Translations under genes and position numbers: made by a program
Shown: piece after piece, positions 14,764-26,439 of the stretch
How positions within the stretch are numbered: position 1 is the first letter of the stretch
How the letters are laid out: the number at the start of each line of letters is the position of its first letter
DNA from: Pseudoscleropodium purum
Taxonomy: Eukaryota > Streptophyta > Bryopsida > Hypnales > Brachytheciaceae
Assembly: GCA_963969395.1 (NCBI GenBank)
Contig: OZ017797.1
Span: 8,928,001 to 8,992,000 of the forward strand
Reading direction: 5' to 3'
Length of the DNA: 64,000 bases
The notes under the pieces: model-generated
What the model was told of the DNA's origin: nothing
Database searches by the model: none
What the model saw: the letters and a program-made list of their open reading frames with translations, nothing else

Positions 14764-15696
14764 TTAACCCCTAAAGGTCAGAGACTATATTTTCACCAAA
14801 AACACTCCAAAACTGCCATTTTCTAATACTAGCATCAAATTTTGGATGAAAAACATTTTTGGATACATTTAACTACAAGATCTTGTAGTAAACTAATTTG
14901 AAACGATATAGAAAAAATTTCAGGATTTTCCAATGCATAGATTGTAAGATATTAATGTTTTAAGTGACAAAAATCATTTTTTTGGCCCTACCAAAAACCA
15001 GGTAGTTGCACTTTACAAGGTCACATTTGCATGAAAAAATGTCCAAAATGGTGGTGCTTCATTGGATTCATTAGTCAAGGAAAGTTGGCTACATGCTTGA
15101 GAATTTTTAGATCATTTGAAATTGTACAACATATAGGAAAAAATAGTAAGTAGAAAGAAGTAGATGTGATTCAAAATACTAAATTGTTAATAATTTAATT
15201 ATGAAATTAAAAAATGACAATCCTAACACTACTAATGTAGTAATAAACAATCTACATCATATCTTTTTATTTATTTCAAAAAATATTAGAAATTGAGTTA
15301 AATAAAAGACTCTCAAGTTTATTTTAGAGTAGGGAATCTATAACTACCCACAAACTAGAGCACCTCATAACTTTCATCTCATAAATCAAAATGGAATGAT
15401 TCAAAGCTTCCCACGTATACATGAATCTAAAAAACCAATTTCAGATTTTTATTTTTGAAAAAAGTGTTTTTTTAAGAAATTTTTGGGTTGTCCGCAAAGC
15501 ATTGAAAATGACATATCATACAATAACTTTTGTATAATATAGTCAAAAGTTATAAAAATTGTTGGGCCTTAAAGCTACTCCTTGGGCACATATTGTGTAA
15601 AAAATTCATCAAAAAAGAATAAAAACTCCACTCACAATGAACTGCCCAAAATCGCTATGTTGCCAAAAAAATGCAGTTTTGACCTTTAGGGGTTAA
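14764..15696 (+). mobile_element. R1 element with perfect 17-bp inverted ends including TTAA
   Basis: The left end TTAACCCCTAAAGGTCA (14764-14780) and the right end TGACCTTTAGGGGTTAA (15680-15696) are exact reverse complements. If the outer TTAA is a target duplication, the terminal repeat is CCCCTAAAGGTCA. TTAA targets with C-rich ends are the hallmark of piggyBac-type elements; that assignment is an inference, since no transposase is present. The inside is AT-rich and non-coding and matches the 2207-3136 copy. Confidence 0.65.
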
Positions 15697-15831
15697 TGAT
15701 TTTACAACTTTCCTGTAATTCTTAGGAACAATCATCCAAGTTACACTATTTTATGTATCTCACATTATAGAGTGGATGAAATTATAGAATTTTATTCAAT
15801 TTTTGTCCAAAACAAGATGAAAGCACCCAAT

Positions 15832-16547
15832 TTAATCCCTAAAGGATTAAGGTCTTTTTTCTACCGAAAAACACTCAAAAATGCCATTTCTATAGCAAAA
15901 GGTAAAAAAAATTAAATTAAATGTTCACATCTATCCATAAGATCTTACACCTAAGTAGTACGAAAATGTGTGGAAAAAATTTCAGAATTTTTGACTACAT
16001 AGATTACAAGATATCTGTGTTTAAAGTAGAAAAAACAAGTTTTTCAACACATTGCAAGACTAGATTTTTTGACTTAGAACATTTTTAACTTAAAATTTTT
16101 GCACTACAAAGTTTTGAGCTTTAAATATTAACAGTATAGAATTGAGTTGAGAGTCTAGAAAAAAAAATAATAATTCAAAAAAAAGAAATTTTATTCTTTA
16201 AAATATTGTTAAGTAGAAGTAGGTATGAGATAGAAGGAAAATCTAAATTATTAATATCTCTAAAGTGGAATTAAAATGCACTAATTCCAATGGTGAGATT
16301 GTTCTTGCAAGCAAGATAAACCATGTAAAATTTTTTTTGTTGCCCCATGTCCCTTGTTTTGAACTTATTTGGGCATAACTTTTGTTCTTGGGCACCGCTT
16401 GGAAAAAAAAATTATATTCCCACAAAGCTAATCAATTTTCCCATCTTCAAAAAATGTTTCAAAAAATTAGGAAATAATATTACCCCGTCGGTACTTGCCC
16501 GAAATCCCATTTGTCCCTCAAAGGGACAATGGTCCTTTAGGGATTAA
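15832..16547 (+). mobile_element. Second TTAA-flanked inverted-repeat element, 716 bp
   Basis: The left end TTAATCCCTAAAGGA (15832-15846) is the exact reverse complement of TCCTTTAGGGATTAA (16533-16547). Internal sequence such as AAAAACACTCAAAAATGCCATT resembles the R1 family. The ends match each other perfectly yet differ from those of the neighbouring copy at 14764-15696. No coding content. Confidence 0.6.
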
Positions 16548-16811
16548 TATAAGGGTACCATACATTTAGATTAGTGTATTAGGTTTCATCTATAATTCAC
16601 CAACAATCTACCTTCAATAATGCCAAGTTTAATACTATAATAAACTAATTATGCTACAATAATCACAAAAATATCAAAATCACCAATTAGACCTATAATT
16701 CAACAAGTCTTCTCATGCCATCATTTCCTTATTCTAAAGAAGCCATATTTCCACTAATTAAAAGAAGGCCCCCTCAAATGCACCACTGACTCAAAACTAC
16801 CATGACTATAT
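16548..16811. other. AT-rich spacer
   Basis: Nothing recognisable is present. Confidence 0.5.
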
Positions 16812-16985
16812 TTTTGTGTACATCTCCAAAACCAATATGTATCTATGTGGAAGAAACAAATTTAGAACCCGTTTTCAAAAAAAGCTTTGACCCATCACAA
16901 CTTTTGCATACATATCCGAATGCCACATTCTTTGGTGTGTGTGAACCTCCTTTTAGTTGCCAACAAGAAAATATGTATTAAATAA
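16812..16985 (+). repeat. R2 dispersed repeat, copy 1
   Basis: This block of about 175 bp is shared with 19610-19780, 19985-20160 and 45205-45370. Its recognisable core runs from GTGTACAT through GAATTTAGAAC-like sequence to ATTCTTTGGTGTG and CCTCCTTTTA. It is non-coding and its ends are not defined. Confidence 0.55.
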
Positions 16986-17229
16986 CCAACGAATCACGGT
17001 AGCAACAAGTAGGTTATTGGACATAACCACTTTTCAATCACAACCTTTAATCTTCATGATTCGAAGGTGTAGGAAGCAAGTTGAAAGGAAAGAAGGTTAT
17101 GAGTTGCAAAGTTCTTGTGATGCAGAAAAAAGTGATGGGTTTAAGAGTGCCCACCTTAGTGTCACTGTTTCACAAAGCAAGTCAGGCTTTGGCATGATTG
17201 CAGCGGGGAATAACAACACTTGACAAATG

Positions 17230-18136
17230 ACAATTAATTAAAGTAGTTTCAGTCAATTTCTGGTTAACGTCCACCAACCCCGAAGACTACTTAGCTAGCT
17301 AGCAGTCATGAGAACTCAGACTTCCCCCACTGTCTTGTTTTCACAATTATGCATATCATCAGGTGCTGAGGAAAGTCGCCAATGATCCAGTCATGTGGAT
17401 GGGCACATGATATCAATTGAACAACTCAGTAGGTATTCAATTGACTTGGATCGAGCCACATTCATTTCATGTTTGGTAAGCACACCTAATTAACTAGCTG
17501 CGATCGATATCGACCTTTAGCTTTACCCAAAAGAGATTCGCTCCGGAGGACTCGATCTTAATTGCTGCCGAATGACTAGCTAGCTAGAATGTCAACAATC
17601 TGAACATGAAAAGGAAGCTAGCTAGGGCTGAACGGTTTTCTTTAGAAAACCGACGTAAGAAACTTATTATTCCAACTTGCGATCGATCGATTTTTGGTAC
17701 ACCTGCATCGATCGATCGATCAGTAGCTAGTCTAAATGCAGTTCCAGCGCTTTGAAGATTTGTATAGTTTATGCCTATGAAGTCAGTCCGATTGAAGAAG
17801 ATCCTGTGATCGAGTTTGCATTAATTATTCTTTTTCCATGCGCGCTTAACTAGCTTGCACCAGAAGTGTGCGCGCACAGGAATGAGAAATTAACAAGCTG
17901 GTGCGGGGATGATGATGATCGATGATGATGAATGCATTTACGGGAAAGTTGTATTAAATCTCACCTACGCAACTACCTCACCGGAAAAGCTCAGCCGGGC
18001 AATCCTACTACGAGTATATACCAGATTCCCGGCAGTCACCCTTTGCAATTGACTAGCTACCTGGCATTCCGACGAATTGAGACGCTACAACAGAAAGCAG
18101 TGCCTTTAGCAAGACAGCACAATAGCAAGCTAGGCG
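17230..18136. other. Balanced-composition region rich in CTAG and GATC palindromes
   Basis: The stretch is less AT-rich than its surroundings. It contains repeated CTAGCTAG (for example near 17290, 17578 and 17620) and CGATCGATCGATC (near 17710). A 99-codon plus-strand frame at 17932-18231 overlaps it, but its composition is unconvincing and it shows no motif. I call no gene. Confidence 0.45.
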
Positions 18137-18359
18137 TTTGCAATGGTTTTGCAATGGAGAAATGTGTAACAGAACTTAGTGTGGATCTGGAAAAAGAAAT
18201 AATGCGTTGCGAAACCGTTGCTAAGTTGTGATTAATTCAATATAAAAGTACTGGACATTGAATCCATGCAAACCATTGCAAACACAGTGCAGTACTTCAT
18301 ATTAGACCATTGCAAAGTCATTGAAACAAAATTCGTGGGCATTGCAAAACCATTGCAAA
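18137..18359. repeat. Inverted repeat with 20-bp arms built from CATTGCAAA
   Basis: The left arm TTTGCAATGGTTTTGCAATG (18137-18156) is the exact reverse complement of CATTGCAAAACCATTGCAAA (18340-18359). The loop holds further CCATTGCAAA copies in the right-arm orientation. It may be a small foldback element or a residue of tandem duplication. Confidence 0.6.
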
Positions 18360-18860
18360 AAGTATTGCAAACTCTACATTGCTCGACATGATGCTAGTGT
18401 AGAAGCAATTTTGTTGAGATTCTGATGCCTTGAATTGAACCTTGATTGCGGTTGATCAATCGGTCATCACCACTTTGGCAGGCCTTCAAATTAAATGACT
18501 AAGGTTCGCCACTTGACAGATCGATCAGAAGAAGACCAGCTGAAGCAATCCTGAAGAAAGAGTCACACGTACGTACTGTTGGGAGGACTTTCAAACTAAG
18601 GTAAAGGTAAAGTTCTACACCTAATTGCAATTCTGTTGCAACTATCCACTTAGACACTTTTTTTGGTAAACAATGCATACCTTTCGATCATTGAACATGA
18701 AAGTCTTTGGTTAATCTTGAGTACCTTTCTAATCATAATTTATTCGTGTAAAGTTCAAAAACTACATACCTAGGAGCATGGAATTTTCATGAACTTCCCA
18801 ACAAGATTCATTATAAACTAAGATCATATTTAATAACAGAAATCATGTTTAGAGTCTTAA

Positions 18861-19523
18861 TTAACCCCTAAAAGATCATATGGCCTTTTTTTTGACAACA
18901 TAGTGATTTGGAGAAGCTCAATGTGAATGCAATTTTTCTTTGTTTTTTCTTTGGAATTTTCATACAACATGTATTCAAGGAGTACCTTAAAGCCCAACAA
19001 TTTTCTTAACTTTTGACTATGTGGTTGAAAAGTTAATGTGTGATATGTAATTTTCAATGAATTGCAAGGAGGCCAAGTAGCTAAAAAAATTTCTTAAGCA
19101 TGTAGCCAACTTGCCTTGAAGAATGAATCCAAAGAAACACCATCATTTAGGGCATTTTTCATACAAATATAACCTAATGAAGTGCACTTGCCCTATTCTT
19201 GCAAGGCCAAGAAAAGGACTTCTATCAATTCAAATGCAAATATGTTACAATCAACATTGATAATGAAAATTTCTAAAAAGATTTCTACATTTTTTTTAAA
19301 TACATGGACAATTTACATTGAAAAGAGAATAGTATAGTGATCCATAGTAACCAATCCTTGATGTCATTTCTTTTCTAATATCTTTTCAAACCAACATATT
19401 GTAAGATCCTATAGTTATATGTATCTAATTATGTCCTTTTGTCTAAAATTTGGTACTTGTACTAGAAATTGCAATTTTAAAGCATTTTTGGTGAAAACAT
19501 AGTCAAAAACCTTTAAAGATTAA
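18861..19523 (-). repeat. R1 element, reverse orientation, internally deleted
   Basis: The stretch begins TTAACCCCTAAAAGATCA (18861) and ends near AAAGATTAA (19523). Its middle, for example AAGCATGTAGCCAACTT, is the reverse complement of the block near 15080 in the 14764-15696 copy. It is about 270 bp shorter than the full copies. Confidence 0.55.
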
Positions 19524-19609
19524 ATAATTTTAAGTGTAATTATTGTATTTACTACACAGAATGTGCATATGATTCAAAATCCCACCTTGCCTAAAACCAA
19601 CGTCATCAC

Positions 19610-19780
19610 TTTGTGTACATTTTCAAAATCAATATGAACATATGTAGAAGGAAAAACAATTTTAGAATATCTACTACCGAAACTTTGACCCTTCATATTT
19701 TTTGCATACAATATTCAAATGTTGTGTTCTTTAATGTGCTGGAACCTCCTTTCACTTACAATCATCAAGAAAATATCATC
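19610..19780 (+). repeat. R2 dispersed repeat, copy 2
   Basis: It shares the GTGTACAT, TTTGACCC and TTCTTTAATGTGCTGGAACCTCC blocks with the copy at 16812-16985. Confidence 0.5.
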
Positions 19781-19984
19781 TAGAAATTTGTTGCTGTCTT
19801 CACCAACTGGCATTCCAAATAAATCTGATGTTGAAAGTTGGCTCAACATGATGTGTTCGGATGAGAGCTATTTATTGTTGTATGGTGAATTGCAGCAGAA
19901 CGAGAAGCATGTTAAGGTAGTATTGTAGCAACACCCAAATTAATGTGTTAGGTACCTAAAAGCTTCACTTGAACATATGTTTTT

Positions 19985-20160
19985 ATTGTGTACATAGCCT
20001 ACTTCAATATGTACATATTGTTGAAGAAACGAATTTAGAACATCTATTAAAAAAAATTTACCTCTCTTAACATAACTTCTGAATATGGTGTCCAAATGAT
20101 GCATTCTTTGGTGCATTGAAATCTCTTTTCATATGCCAATTAGAATGTAAGTTTTTGGAT
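19985..20160 (+). repeat. R2 dispersed repeat, copy 3
   Basis: It shares GTACATATTGTTGAAGAAAC, GAATTTAGAAC and GCATTCTTTGGTGCATTGAA with the other R2 copies. It lies about 200 bp after copy 2, in the same orientation. Confidence 0.5.
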
Positions 20161-22049
20161 TGGTTTAATAATGGAAATTGTGCTTAGTAGAAAAAGTGGC
20201 ACTTTAAGGTGTCCCTACCTTATTAGAGGTAAAAAATCAATAGAGCAATTTCAATGTTCTTTCACATGAAGTTTGTGGCTACATTACTTGCATGAAAGGG
20301 CCATTTAAATGGCAATTATGTTAAAATGGTGGTATTCCATACACTATTTCTCCATTCATTTTTAGAATAGGTATAGATTTCAGACCGTACACTCTAAATA
20401 TAAAAGTCCCAAATTTGTAAAATACTACCATTTTAATGAATCATTGTTTTTAAACAAATTAATTCTTTTGTTCTAGTTTATTGAAACCAACTGTAGTTGT
20501 TTAGAAATCATAGCTTTTGTTGATTTGATTATTGTAGTTTCTAAAATAGTTCTTGGAACTCCCTATCAATACAATTTTTTATAGTATCTTCAAAAAATTT
20601 CAAAGTTCAATCTTCTTATTGGAAAAGGATTGAAAAAATTTGTTGCACTGTTTTGAACATTGTACTTTTAATTTTGTGGCTAAAAGTTTTTAAAAAAAAC
20701 TACAAACTTGTCCAATCTACCTTGCTTTTGAACAATATATTACTTTTGGGGTCAACTTTGTTCAAAGCACCAAAGATGTTTTAGGAATTAATTGTCTTCA
20801 ATAGTAGGAAAGAAGAGTTCTAATTCAAAAAACCATCACTTGAAAATTCACTCTTATATTAATACTTAGCTTTAATGTCCATTATTGACATGCCTTTTGA
20901 TTATGCTTTAAACTCTTGAAGAGTTGTTGTAAAAGGATTTAACAGAAAGTATTACACATGTGACTAAGTTAAGAAAAAAAGATGATCATTCTTTCTAGGT
21001 ATAGCTTAAATACCCAAGGCCTTTCTGAGCTTCTAGGAGTTTGCTCAAAATTAAACTAAAACCAAAGTTTTGATTAGTTTTGTCAATTAAAAAAAATATA
21101 ACTCCACAATTTTTTTCAATGAATTTCCAATGTTTTTTTCCACCTAGTGTATGTGAACAGCTCATCTCTATGAGCTTCTAACACTATAAAAATCAAGATT
21201 TGCAATAGACACCCTTCCACAAAACCTTCAATAGAAAAATCATGAACAATTTTTTTAGAATCTTGATTTTTGATACTTGAAATATACTTCAAAAGATATC
21301 CAATTGACAAAAAAATATCCAAAATAGTAATTTAATAAGATTTTATATAATTTTGAAGTTTAGTTGACACACAAATATGGTGCTTCAAGTTTTAGAGGTT
21401 AAGTGGACTATTTTTATTTTTATTTTTCTAAACCTCTTTTCCAATGACAATCCTTTAAAAAAAAATGATTTTAGTAAGTCTTGTTTTTAAGAATTTTAGT
21501 GCATAGTAGCACATATTAACATTTTAGAGGAACAAAAGTAACTCCAAAACATTCCCTTCCATTCTCAATGCTCCATTTGTGATGAGGTTTATTTCATCCA
21601 TTCAAGGTTAACAATCTAACACCTCAAAGGACAAAAATTGTCCAAAGAATGACGTTGAGGGATCCTAATAAAACAAAAATTATACCTAAGTATTTATTCA
21701 ATAATTGAATTGTTTTCTTAACTACCTACCTAAATGATAGATCTCTTCCTTTTCACATTAATATAAGGTAGGGGTCTCTACAAGCAACTATGCTCAAAAA
21801 AGTGGTTACTAGCACAAATTGAGATACATTCTACTTTCTTCAATGTATCAAAAGTGTAAATTTCAAGAAGGTGGGCACTTTTTGGTGATTACTCTATTTC
21901 AACTTCAAAAATTTGTAACCAATTCCAAGAAGGTCCAAAAAAATATGAAACAACTTGGGTTAGATGCCAATTCCATTTTGCTTCCTACAAAAATTTACTG
22001 AAAATTGTTTCAAGAAGATTAGCTTCCCCTAAATGCAATCAACTCTTAG
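20161..22049. other. AT-rich intergenic DNA with R5 repeat piece
   Basis: No gene is seen. The part at about 21110-21290 resembles the reverse complement of 45545-45770 (shared AATCAAGATTTGCAATAGACAC-like and AATAGAAAAATCAT-like blocks), so it is another dispersed family. Confidence 0.45.
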
Positions 22050-22163
22050 AAGGTCGCTTCAAGAGCAGTCTACCGACCTTACACTGTGCCGCCTTATGAT
22101 GTGAATGTACCTCATGGTGGGGGATCATTTCGAAAGCCACCAGCTGCTTTACCTTACTTGTAA
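22050..22163 (+). pseudogene. Possible orphan terminal exon (37 codons)
   Basis: After an acceptor-like CTTAG (22045-22049), a frame opens with codon use and composition unlike its AT-rich surroundings. It encodes a short peptide with RPYTVPPYDVNVPHGGG in the middle and ends in TAA at 22161-22163. It looks like the C-terminus of a real protein, but I do not recognise the family and see no upstream exon. It may be a gene fragment moved here. Confidence 0.25.
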
Positions 22164-22860
22164 TAAGTTCATGTGCAAGTCAAGGGCAACAACAGACTGC
22201 GGCCTTGAAGCCTTGAATGCTGCCTTGAATGCTCTCATAGCTGCGAGTGTGAGTAAGGTGAGGTTAATAAGGTAGGAGGTCTATAAGTGGACCATCTAAG
22301 GGCTGGAATTGAATTTTGGGGAGGCAAAACATCTTGTAAAAATTTTCAGTAAATTTTCCTTAAAAGATAAGTGGAATTGACTTCTAACTTAATTCGTTTC
22401 ATATTTTTTGAACCTTTGCAGAATTAGTTACAAATTCTTGAAGTTGGAAAAAAGTGGTTATTTGTGGTCATCAAAAGCGACCACCTCCTAAAATGTGCAT
22501 ACTTGGTACACTGAAGAAAGAAAAATGTACCTTAGAGTCATGATTGCTCTTGATGCCCTGTCGGAGTTTGAGTCTCCTACCTTAGCCAATTGTGCATCTT
22601 CTGGGTGCCCAGTTGCGCTGGCATTTATGGAGCCTTCTGTTCTTCCTGCCTGCTGCAATGTGCAAACTGGCATTGTTTATAAAAAAAGAAAAAATGTGCT
22701 TGTCCCCCGCCAGGTGGGTATGTATTTCATATTTGCAATGAAATTCCGATTCATTTGTGTCAAGAAAGAAGTGCAAACGGCATTGAAATGAACTGTCAAT
22801 GACTGATGAACCCCACAAACCCATCCCCATGTTGAAGAGATTGGCCTTGCCAGTGACCTC

Positions 22861-23335
22861 ATGAGAGCCCTGCACGGCGGCATCGATGACCTCACGGCGC
22901 GTTTGGCTGTCATTACCTCCGTTTGTCCTCACCGAGACTCGGTGAAACTCATTGCGAGCTGGTTTGTCCTCACGACGCATTTGCTTTCATCACCTCCATT
23001 TTGTCCTCGTGGTGCGTTTGGCTTTCACCACCTCCGTCTGTCCTCCCCGAGACTCGGTGAAACTCATTGCGAGCTGGCTTGTCCTCACGACGCATTTGCT
23101 TGCATCAGCTCCGTCACCTCCGTTGTGTCCTCGTGGTGCGTTTGGCTTTCATCACCTCCGTCTGTACGTCCTCACAGACTCTCGGTGAAACTCATTGCGA
23201 GCTGGCTTGTCCTCACGACGCATTTGCTTGCATCACCTCCGTCACCTCCATTGTGTCCTCGTGGTGTGTTTGGCTTTCATCACCTCCGTCTGTCCTCACA
23301 GACTCTCGGTGAAACTCATTGTGATCTGGTTTGTC
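22861..23335 (+). repeat. GC-rich minisatellite, four units of 115-128 bp
   Basis: The anchor GGTGAAACTCATTG recurs at 22941, 23056, 23184 and 23308, giving periods of 115, 128 and 124 bp. Each unit also holds GTCCTCACGACGCATTTGCT and TCGTGGTGCGTTTGGCTTTC-type blocks. Frames are open on the plus strand in several registers, but unit lengths that are not multiples of three shift the frame between units, so I do not call a protein. Confidence 0.8.
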
Positions 23336-25188
23336 AACTGATGGTCATACCAACATATATAATTCATTAGGTTGTACAATTGCTGAATTGCAAAAGTCTG
23401 CAACAATCGTACTCCCATTGCATAGTGTTTTTTATTTGGAAGAGATGGGGAGGATATGTGTGCATGACGACTCACAGGAATGCTCATTCTGCTTTAGGTT
23501 TTCATTGTGAACCTTGAATGAAACAATGCCTAGGGTGATATCTCTCCAAGATGAAGGTGTGACAGACTTTGTGAGAGAAACTTCAATAGATACATGAAAA
23601 ACTAGTACCATAAGTTATGGCATCTCACTTCAGGCAATGGATTCATCAATCCCAAGGAAAGTTGATGGTATGAAAACAAGAAGACATGACTAGAGAGACT
23701 TTATTAGGTTAATTCTTACTGGTCATGGTATTTATTTAGGCCAAATTCAAACTTTGTTAGTTGTAGAAAGGCAATGAAAAAAAAATACTATATGAGTGAT
23801 TTGATATTTCATAATGTGAAGGCTAAAACTCCAATTGCAAGTTCCAAAATTTCTCATATACAATATTTGATAGTGAATGTAGATAAAAAAAAATTAATAA
23901 TAAAAAGTCAATATTTTATGGCAATTCACATATGGAATTTGAATGGACAAATTTGTGCTCAACTTTTAGCCTATATTTCAATTATACGAATATAAATTTA
24001 GATTTAGTGAACTACAATTATTCTAGGATCATTATATTAACATTCAACCACTCATATAAGGATGCTATAAGGATGGTATATATATCTTAAATATATAGGG
24101 GTAATGAAGCTCTTACTCTCAATCAATTTTTTTTTATAGTAATAGATCATCAAGATATACAACAACATTTCATAAAAGAAAAAAATTTCATATACAATAA
24201 CATTTCATAGAAGAAAAAAAATTCAATCATAATGTTAGTATGAATAAATAGTTTGATGGAAGGGGTTTCATTTTCAATTTTGGAAAGCAACTTGTTCTCT
24301 TGACTCTAGTGCTAAAGAAATTTATGTTCATAATGTGTAGATTTTAGATGAAAAATAATTTTTTTTTCCAAATATGCTATGATCCTTGTTGGAGTGATGA
24401 AGCATTTACATCTATAAATATGGATTGAATATGAGTAATGTGGATGGAATGACAATTATTATTCATCTAAAATCATATGTAATTATTCAAATATAGTGAT
24501 ACATGAAATCCAAATATAGCAATATCACTCCATTGAATAGCAAATTATAACAATTTTTCTTCAAAATTCTCTTATCTTCCATACAACAAAACACAAGAGT
24601 TCTTACTAGAATAGCAAAAAATTTATAAATTGCTCCCCCTCTAGTTAGTATACTTAGTAAAGACACCAAAGACTAAAAGTTTCTTAATAAATGACTTTCA
24701 AATTTTTTAGTATAGAAATAAAAAAAAATCCGCCTATTCATCTTGGTAATTTTTGCCTCACTATCTTGATGTTAGAACCACAATCTTCTTAGGTTACCCC
24801 TAGAAGGGTGGGTTGGTTACTATAGAAATCATCCTTTTTGGTACCATTTGAATTATTTGCTTAAGAAAACCCAAGAGCACTCATTGGAGGTCAAACTATT
24901 GTACAAGACCTCCCCATTTCACACAAAATTCCAAGGATGAACATTTTGGCACTTTTGTCCCATATAGAAGGATACTCTATTGTCCATTGGACATTCAATG
25001 TTTGATCCGCGACATCTTTCTAGGATTGAATCAGTAATGATGTTGAGAAATAAATATGTGTCCAATGAATGACTTGCAAGGACGATACAAAAAACCCAAA
25101 TGCACCTAATTTTTCATTTGGTAATTTTAATTTCCAATCGACTACCTTGGTGATAGGGTTGTGTCCTTCTAGAACCCTTTGATATGTG
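23336..25188. other. AT-rich intergenic DNA with R4 repeat piece
   Basis: No gene is seen. About 24815-24995 matches 44705-44890 (shared CATCCTTTTTGGTACCAT, CAAGAGCACTCATTGGA and CACACAAAATTC), a dispersed family I label R4. Confidence 0.5.
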
Positions 25189-25212
25189 ATCATAGGGAGA
25201 AATCCCTATGAT
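25189..25212. other. Perfect 10-bp hairpin with GAAA loop
   Basis: ATCATAGGGA (25189-25198) and TCCCTATGAT (25203-25212) pair perfectly around GAAA. No U-tract or gene end is adjacent, so I do not call it a terminator. Confidence 0.7.
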
Positions 25213-25315
25213 GAAAACATCCGAAGGTTTTCGTCTGAGTGTCTGTCGCGTCGAAGCTGTTGTGTAAGAATTCCTTCGAAGGTAAACGGTAATTTTATTG
25301 AAACTTTGTCAGTAG

Positions 25316-25346
25316 TTGAGCATGTCAGTGCTCCTGACATGCTCAA
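25316..25346. other. Perfect 13-bp hairpin
   Basis: TTGAGCATGTCAG (25316-25328) and CTGACATGCTCAA (25334-25346) pair perfectly around a 5-base loop. A CCTTCGAAGG palindrome lies just upstream at 25273-25282. The role is unknown. Confidence 0.7.
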
Positions 25347-25654
25347 TTTGTGGCCGGGGAACATGAGTACAGTGTGCGCACTGACGAGCTAGCAGCAAGC
25401 GCGCGTATTTGCAAATGCCATTGTCGATCTGGTGGAGTGGGCTCCCTTCCTCCCTGTCCTGGGCATTGGCCTGTCATCAGACTGTCAGCCAGATTTCATG
25501 CAATGAATTTCTTCATTTGCGGGGAAAAACAGACAAACAAATAACAACTTCAGACTGACTCAAATGGATAGTACACAGTACAGAGACAACTGGATTGAGA
25601 GCCACCAGCCAGCATTACAGACATGGGTTCATGAGTGCGCGCAGCTAGACTGGA

Positions 25655-26137
25655 AAATCTCCATCGATCGCACTCACGAACTTAACTTATGTCAACAAAT
25701 ATCAGAACATGTCTGATATTTAAGAAACGGGTACAACAAGCTTCCACTACAATAGCCAGATCGATATATCAATGGGCTGTGATGGAGAATTGATCGAAAG
25801 GGCCATCGGAGAGAACTGAAATCTTCATCGCAGTCACGAACTTAAGTTATGTCAACAAATATCAGAACATGGCTGATATTTTACAACAGGCTTCCACTAC
25901 AGCAGCCAGCTCGATCAATAGCATGGGCTGTGATGAAGAATTGAATTGATCGAAAGGGCCAGCGGAGAGGATTAACTGAAATCTTCATCGCACTCACGAA
26001 CTGAACTTATGTCAACAAGTATCAGAACATGGCCACGTGGCTGATATTGAAGAAACGGGTCCAATAGGCTTTCTACTACAACAGCCAGCTCGATCAATGG
26101 GCTTTGATGAAGACCTGATCGAAAGGACCGGCGGAAA
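25655..26137 (+). repeat. Three tandem copies of a unit of about 160 bp
   Basis: The anchor AAATCTTCATCG followed by CACTCACGAAC-type sequence recurs at about 25655, 25819 and 25979. Each unit continues with TTATGTCAACAA, TATCAGAACATG, CTACAACAGCCAG-like and TGATCGAAAGG-like blocks. Only the third copy contains CACGTG (26034-26039), a G-box core. The array lies 1.1-1.6 kb upstream of the small ORF at 27276. Confidence 0.75.
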
Positions 26138-26439
26138 GATCGAACTGAACAGCAGCCCATGCATCGATTATATGCAAACCTTTGTGGACGCAATCAAAAG
26201 CGTTTGCGAAGAGCATGGAACGGGCCGGACCGGGTCGGGCAGGGCCGCTGGGGGCGGAAGAATGGAAGGCTCTGGAGCCTGGACGGAGAAAACCGGAAGC
26301 CAGGCCATCAAATTCCCTGCAGATGCCGTTCCACTCCTGCCACGCGTTGGGACGACATTCACCGCCAGCCTTTGGCCCCTCTGGGCCCTCCGTTCACCCT
26401 CGTTCACTTCACCCCTCCAAGACATCTAGGAAACTGCTA

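Noticed and set aside
22861..23370. A 169-codon plus-strand frame with repeated LIASW-LVLTTHLL-like segments
   Set aside because: The minisatellite units are not multiples of three, so the same DNA is read in different frames. The apparent protein repeat is a by-product.
26037..26429. A 130-codon plus-strand frame starting in the third tandem repeat
   Set aside because: The start lies in repeat DNA, competing frames of equal length overlap it on both strands, and no motif is visible.
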